Source: Lumnitzera littorea (taxonomy: Eukaryota > Streptophyta > Magnoliopsida > Myrtales > Combretaceae). From it: a DNA stretch of 64,000 nt. Of this stretch, positions 60,232 through 64,000 are shown one piece after another (the stretch's first letter is position 1; the number at the start of each line of letters is the position of its first letter). The stretch covers positions 76,540,363 to 76,604,362 of the forward strand of contig JAMXBB010000004.1 of the NCBI GenBank assembly GCA_024138015.1, written 5' to 3'. A program made the translations under genes and the position numbers. The notes under the pieces are model-generated. The model searched no databases. It was not told the DNA's origin and saw nothing but the letters and a program-made list of their open reading frames with translations.

Positions 60232-60554
60232 GTTAATTATGTAGTAAATAAGTAATATGGAAAAATAGTACATTTTAAGTTAATTTTGTAAATTAGGATA
60301 ATTAGATGTAAAATCTGATTTAAGAGGAATTTAGGCATTTTGAAATGATAATTGATGTTTAGAGATGATAATTAGAGTGATAGAAATATACTTCTAATAT
60401 TTCTATCACTCTAATTATCATCTCTAAACATCAATTATCATTTCAAAATGCCTAAATTCCTCTTAAATCAGATTTTACATCTAATTATCCTAATTTACAA
60501 AATTAACTTAAAATGTACTATTTTTCCATATTACTTATTTACTACATAATTAAC
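60232..60554. repeat. Perfect 158-bp inverted repeat abutting the N gap
   Basis: Left arm 60232-60389 and right arm 60397-60554 are exact reverse complements with a 7-base spacer. The right arm ends at the last base before the N run. The related LTR copy at 51.3-53.3 kb continues normally past the fold point and has no such palindrome. Confidence 0.95.
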
Positions 60555-60832
60555 NNNNNNNNNNNNNNNNNNNNNNNNNNNNNNNNNNNNNNNNNNNNNN
60601 NNNNNNNNNNNNNNNNNNNNNNNNNNNNNNNNNNNNNNNNNNNNNNNNNNNNNNNNNNNNNNNNNNNNNNNNNNNNNNNNNNNNNNNNNNNNNNNNNNNN
60701 NNNNNNNNNNNNNNNNNNNNNNNNNNNNNNNNNNNNNNNNNNNNNNNNNNNNNNNNNNNNNNNNNNNNNNNNNNNNNNNNNNNNNNNNNNNNNNNNNNNN
60801 NNNNNNNNNNNNNNNNNNNNNNNNNNNNNNNN
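60555..60832. other. Assembly gap (278 N)
   Basis: A run of N bases inside the solo LTR. Comparison with the truncated LTR copy suggests about 200 real bases are missing here if the palindromic arm is spurious. Confidence 0.99.
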
Positions 60833-62226
60833 GATTTAAGTGTACCGGGTGAAATAAAATACTGACTAGGGGTAATGATGATATTTAGGAGATCGGGAAG
60901 TAATGTGATTAATTTCACATTATGGGTTGAAACGAATTTCTAGGGTTTGAGTATAAAACACTACTTAGAAATCGAACTAGAACCTAATTTAGAAATCGAT
61001 GCGGAAACCGAACCCGAACCTAACCCCAAACCTAGAGTAATTGTAAAAGACTTAAGACCTAGATAATTAGGCATATTAAACCCTAAACAAAACATAACAA
61101 TAAGCATTATAGGATAAAATGAACCTATAATAGTTACATGAAAAACTGAAACCACGTTTGTGTTATAGGGATGATCGATGATGACCTGAGCAAGTCGGAT
61201 CTCGAGTGAGTGAACGAGGAGTCGAGGTAAGTTGGGATTAATACGATGCTATATTTTAGAGGCTTAAGATTATACATGGTTGTGCTTATTAGATAGTTGA
61301 ATGTGTGCATGTGCTTGATTATGGGTGATGCTATGATTCTATTTGTTGTTTTGGCATATATTGTATGATTTGTATGAAATGATTGATTACCCTAAACTGG
61401 ACTTAATCAAATATACGACCAGTAATCATAATCGGACATGCATGGCAACTCGTTAGGGGAACTTAGGACTCTCTGGCCAAATACGGACCCCTTCGAAAGG
61501 GATAGTGCAGGATTGCATAATAGTCCCTTCTTCATCGTTAGCCGAACTAAGTAATAGGAGAGGAGGTCGCGGTAAGGGTGAAGTCAATAGTTCGAAGGTA
61601 GTCACGGGAGGAGCGAGGTCTCCATTGCACAAGCTTGGGTTTGGTCGTAAGCTATTGCATTAATGGCAACTACTCAACCCGGATTAGAGTGGGCACAATT
61701 TCTCTAATCTCACGACGGGCCGGACAATGTCGTGCGATGGCATTTGCTTACACATGCATTGCACCTAATAAATTGATCGAAAATCTTGTTGTGTTTTTGG
61801 TATAGTTTTAAGTCCTCCATTCTAACTTACTGAGCTATGGTTGCTCATATCCCTATAGACGTCGTGCAGATGCTGGCTAAGAAGCGGCATATAACTACTC
61901 CAAAGCTAGCAACTGCTAGAGTCTAGGGAGTGAGGAAAAATATTTGAAGAACGAATATATATTCTTAAGGTCTAAGTTTTGTTTTATTTAGAATTTTTCA
62001 TTTTTGAATAATATAATAACTGAATTATAGTATATATATATATATAAATTTTCTCACTTTCTTAGGTAAATGCTTTAACTAAATTAGAAACTGTTTACTT
62101 CAAAACAGGTTAGTCATGGACGCCTTGTGTAGATCAGGTCTAAGATAGCGGTTGTAAGGCCAACTTCTATCTTAAGATGATTTATACGGCAGGGCTGTTA
62201 CGACTCTGCCGCTTCGGGGCGTAACA

Positions 62227-62231
62227 TAAAT
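62227..62231. repeat. Target-site duplication, right copy (TAAAT)
   Basis: TAAAT directly follows the solo LTR and is identical to 58951-58955. Confidence 0.8.
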
Positions 62232-62319
62232 AGAAATAAAAAAAAAACAACAAAAAAAAAAATCCAAATCGCAAGAAGGTTAGACCAAAAATAAAAAATG
62301 GGTTGGTTTAGTGGACTAG

Positions 62320-64000
62320 GAGCAGAGGCACGGTTCGGGTTAAGTCGGTTTAGATTAGGTTGGGTCATTGGGTCACATACAGCAACTACTTACGGATGTA
62401 CCTAGGGTAGATTCTAGCACCAAATTGAGTAGGAAAAGGCTTTTTATGGGTTTCTTATTGGACTTAGTGGGGTTTGGACCAACGCCATGGTTAATGGAGA
62501 TGGTTTGGGTGGCTGACGGAGAGTGTTGCAATGTTTAGTTTTGGCGTAATGCGTAAGTGTTGATCTAATAGTAGTGATGTGGACAGTAGCTATTAAAGAC
62601 ATGCAATGGGTTCATGTTTAGGGGGAGAATGTGGTGTAAGGACGAGTACTGACCAAACCCTAGAAAAGTTGACCTAGTCAGTCAAGCCGACCTATTCAAG
62701 GAAGCTATCCAGCTTAACCCAATACTGAGTCGACTAAACTAAATAGAAGGGCCGACTTAATAGTGACGCATCGACCTGAACATATCAAAAGGGGTGAGGA
62801 TCTGGGAGGAAGACGAGCCAGATCAAGTGCTTTAAGTGCCAAGGGTTTGGGTACATGGTCGCCAAGTGTCCGAACTGAAAGACTATGATCATTAAGGGAA
62901 ATGTCCTTGAGATTGAGGTAGATAGCATGGATGAGGAACCAGAGGAGAAGAAGGAAGTAGAAGATGAGGTTAATGTTAATGCCAACTTGATTAATGAGGA
63001 TGTGTTTGCAAAAGATTTGGATAAGTTGACTATAGTTGTCTGATGTACAACGAGCTTGGAACCCTCTACTGAGGAGGAGCAAAGAGAAAACTTATTCCAC
63101 ATCACCTGCAAAGTGAATGATCAGGTGTGTGTACTCATAGTGGATAGGAGATAGTGGGAGCTGCACCAATGTGGTGTCTGCTGACTTGATTAAGAAGCTA
63201 AAATTGTCGATTATCACACATCCAAAGCCATACAAGTTGCATTGGTTGAATGAGAAAAGAGTATTACGTGTCACTCAACAAGTATTGCTACCGATCTCTA
63301 TAGGAAGTTATTCCAACAAGATTTTCTATGACGTACTACCCATGTATGCATCTTATGTGCTACTTGGTTGACCTTTGCTTTTCGACCAAAGAGTTATACA
63401 TGTGGATTTAGGAACACCTATGTGTTAGAAAAGGGTGGGAGGAAGGTTACTTTGAACCCCATGACATCAAGTCAAGTTAGTAAGCTACAGGTTAAACTAA
63501 CTCGAGGATCTAAGTAAACTTTAATCCTAAGTAGAGCAGAGCTCCGAAAAGCTATTAGGGTCGATGCATTAACCTTCCTGTTAATTAGGCTATTACTAGA
63601 GTTAAAGAAGTAGGGTAAACAACCCTTGGAAGTCAAGGAACTCTTGAATGAATATGCTAACCTGTTTCTTGAGCAATTGCTAGAGGGTTTACCCCTTCTC
63701 AAGGCATTAAACGTTGCATTAACTTAATATTCAACACCATCCTGCAGAACAAGCTAGTGTATCGGATGAACCCCGAGCAGGCTTTTGAGCTCTAAAAACA
63801 AGTCAATGAACTTCTAGATAAAAGATATGTAAGGAAGAGCCTTAGCCCCTGTGTTGTGCCAACGTTCCTTATGCCAAAAAAGGATGGAGCTTGGTGAATT
63901 TATGTCAATAACCAAGCCCTGAACAAGATTACCATCAAATACTAGTACCCTATCCCTAGGTTAGAGAACAAAGTGGAGCTAAGGTCTTCAGCAAGATTGA
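62320..64000 (+). pseudogene. Ty3/gypsy gag-protease-RT fragment, cut by window end
   Basis: The gag zinc knuckle is at about 62828-62875 (CFKCQGFGYMVAKC, with the usual His replaced by Tyr). An acidic linker follows. The protease region is at 63090-63420 (HITCKVNDQVCVLIVD, then LSIITHPKPYKLHWLNE and VLLPISIGSYSNKIFYDVLPM). The RT start is at 63750-64000 (MNPEQAFEL, SLSPCVVPTFLMPKKDGAW, NNQALNKITIKY, YPIPRLE, then FSKI at the very edge). Stops break each part, including one in the protease near the expected catalytic DGG. The 'HPKPYKLxWL' block is shared with a large group of plant gypsy elements distinct from the three Tat fragments in this window. It continues beyond 64000. Confidence 0.85.

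Larger units (their letters stand above)
58956..62226 (+). mobile_element. Solo LTR with 5-bp target-site duplication
   Basis: The segment starts TGTAAGCCCC and ends GGGGCGTAACA, giving TG...CA ends, and is bracketed by TAAAT at 58951-58955 and at 62227-62231. No internal coding region is associated, so it is a solo LTR left by LTR-LTR recombination. Apparent length is 3271 bases, including a 278-N gap and a probably spurious palindromic arm. The LTR carries a TATA box (59528-59535), a GC-rich transcribed-looking segment (59690-59790) and a good splice donor at 59790. The length and the G/C-box ends are reminiscent of long-LTR Ty3/gypsy families, but the lineage cannot be fixed without internal domains. 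Confidence 0.85.

Noticed and set aside
60513..60918. Long frames crossing the N run
   Set aside because: They exist only because N codons are read as open.

Overview
This window is nuclear DNA from a flowering plant, most likely a eudicot. It is AT-rich, its real genes are intron-bearing and of plant-only or plant-typical families (REM-type B3, MED4, a plastid-type rhodanese STR8, DUF538, plant mobile domain), and most of the rest is decayed plant retrotransposon sequence. The species cannot be named from the sequence. A run of 278 N marks one assembly gap at 60555-60832.

Layout. 1-1.8 kb: broken plant-mobile-domain gene. 2.5-5.95 kb (-): decayed Tat-lineage Ty3/gypsy pol. 6-11 kb: AT-rich, with old repeats. 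11.1-13.34 kb (+): multi-exon REM/B3 gene carrying frame breaks. 14.73-15.97 kb (+): intact Mediator subunit MED4. 15.6-18.66 kb: MED4 3' end and flank (block A1). 18.66-20.55 kb: dead fragment of STR8 exons 3-5 (block B1). 23.19-23.66 kb (-): intact DUF538 gene. 23.88-26.07 kb: dead MED4 3' fragment and flank (block A2). 27.05-40.24 kb (-): intact eight-exon STR8 gene, with a small LTR element in intron 7 and a rearranged LINE in intron 2. 40.9-51.3 kb: two more Tat-lineage fragments (+) and an LTR-like segment. 51.3-62.2 kb: truncated LTR (-), tandem arrays, other element debris and a long solo LTR (+) with target-site duplications. 62.3-64 kb (+): a different Ty3/gypsy gag-protease-RT fragment, cut by the window edge.

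Main interpretation. MED4 and STR8 are convergent neighbours, and the same pair occurs twice in direct orientation: A1+B1, then A2+full STR8. The simplest reading is a tandem duplication of a MED4-STR8 block followed by reciprocal loss: MED4 survives only in the first block and STR8 only in the second. The first block also acts as an empty-site reference showing that the LINE in STR8 intron 2 arrived after the duplication.

I found no evidence for an undescribed enzymatic or defence system. What is notable is structural and evolutionary: the reciprocal-loss duplication, a LINE with a twin-priming type 5' inversion, a gag-only LTR derivative with an identifiable internal deletion, a solo LTR with exact TSDs, a perfect palindrome abutting the assembly gap (probably an artefact), and Tat-linked tandem arrays. 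All coordinates and exon joins were read by eye.
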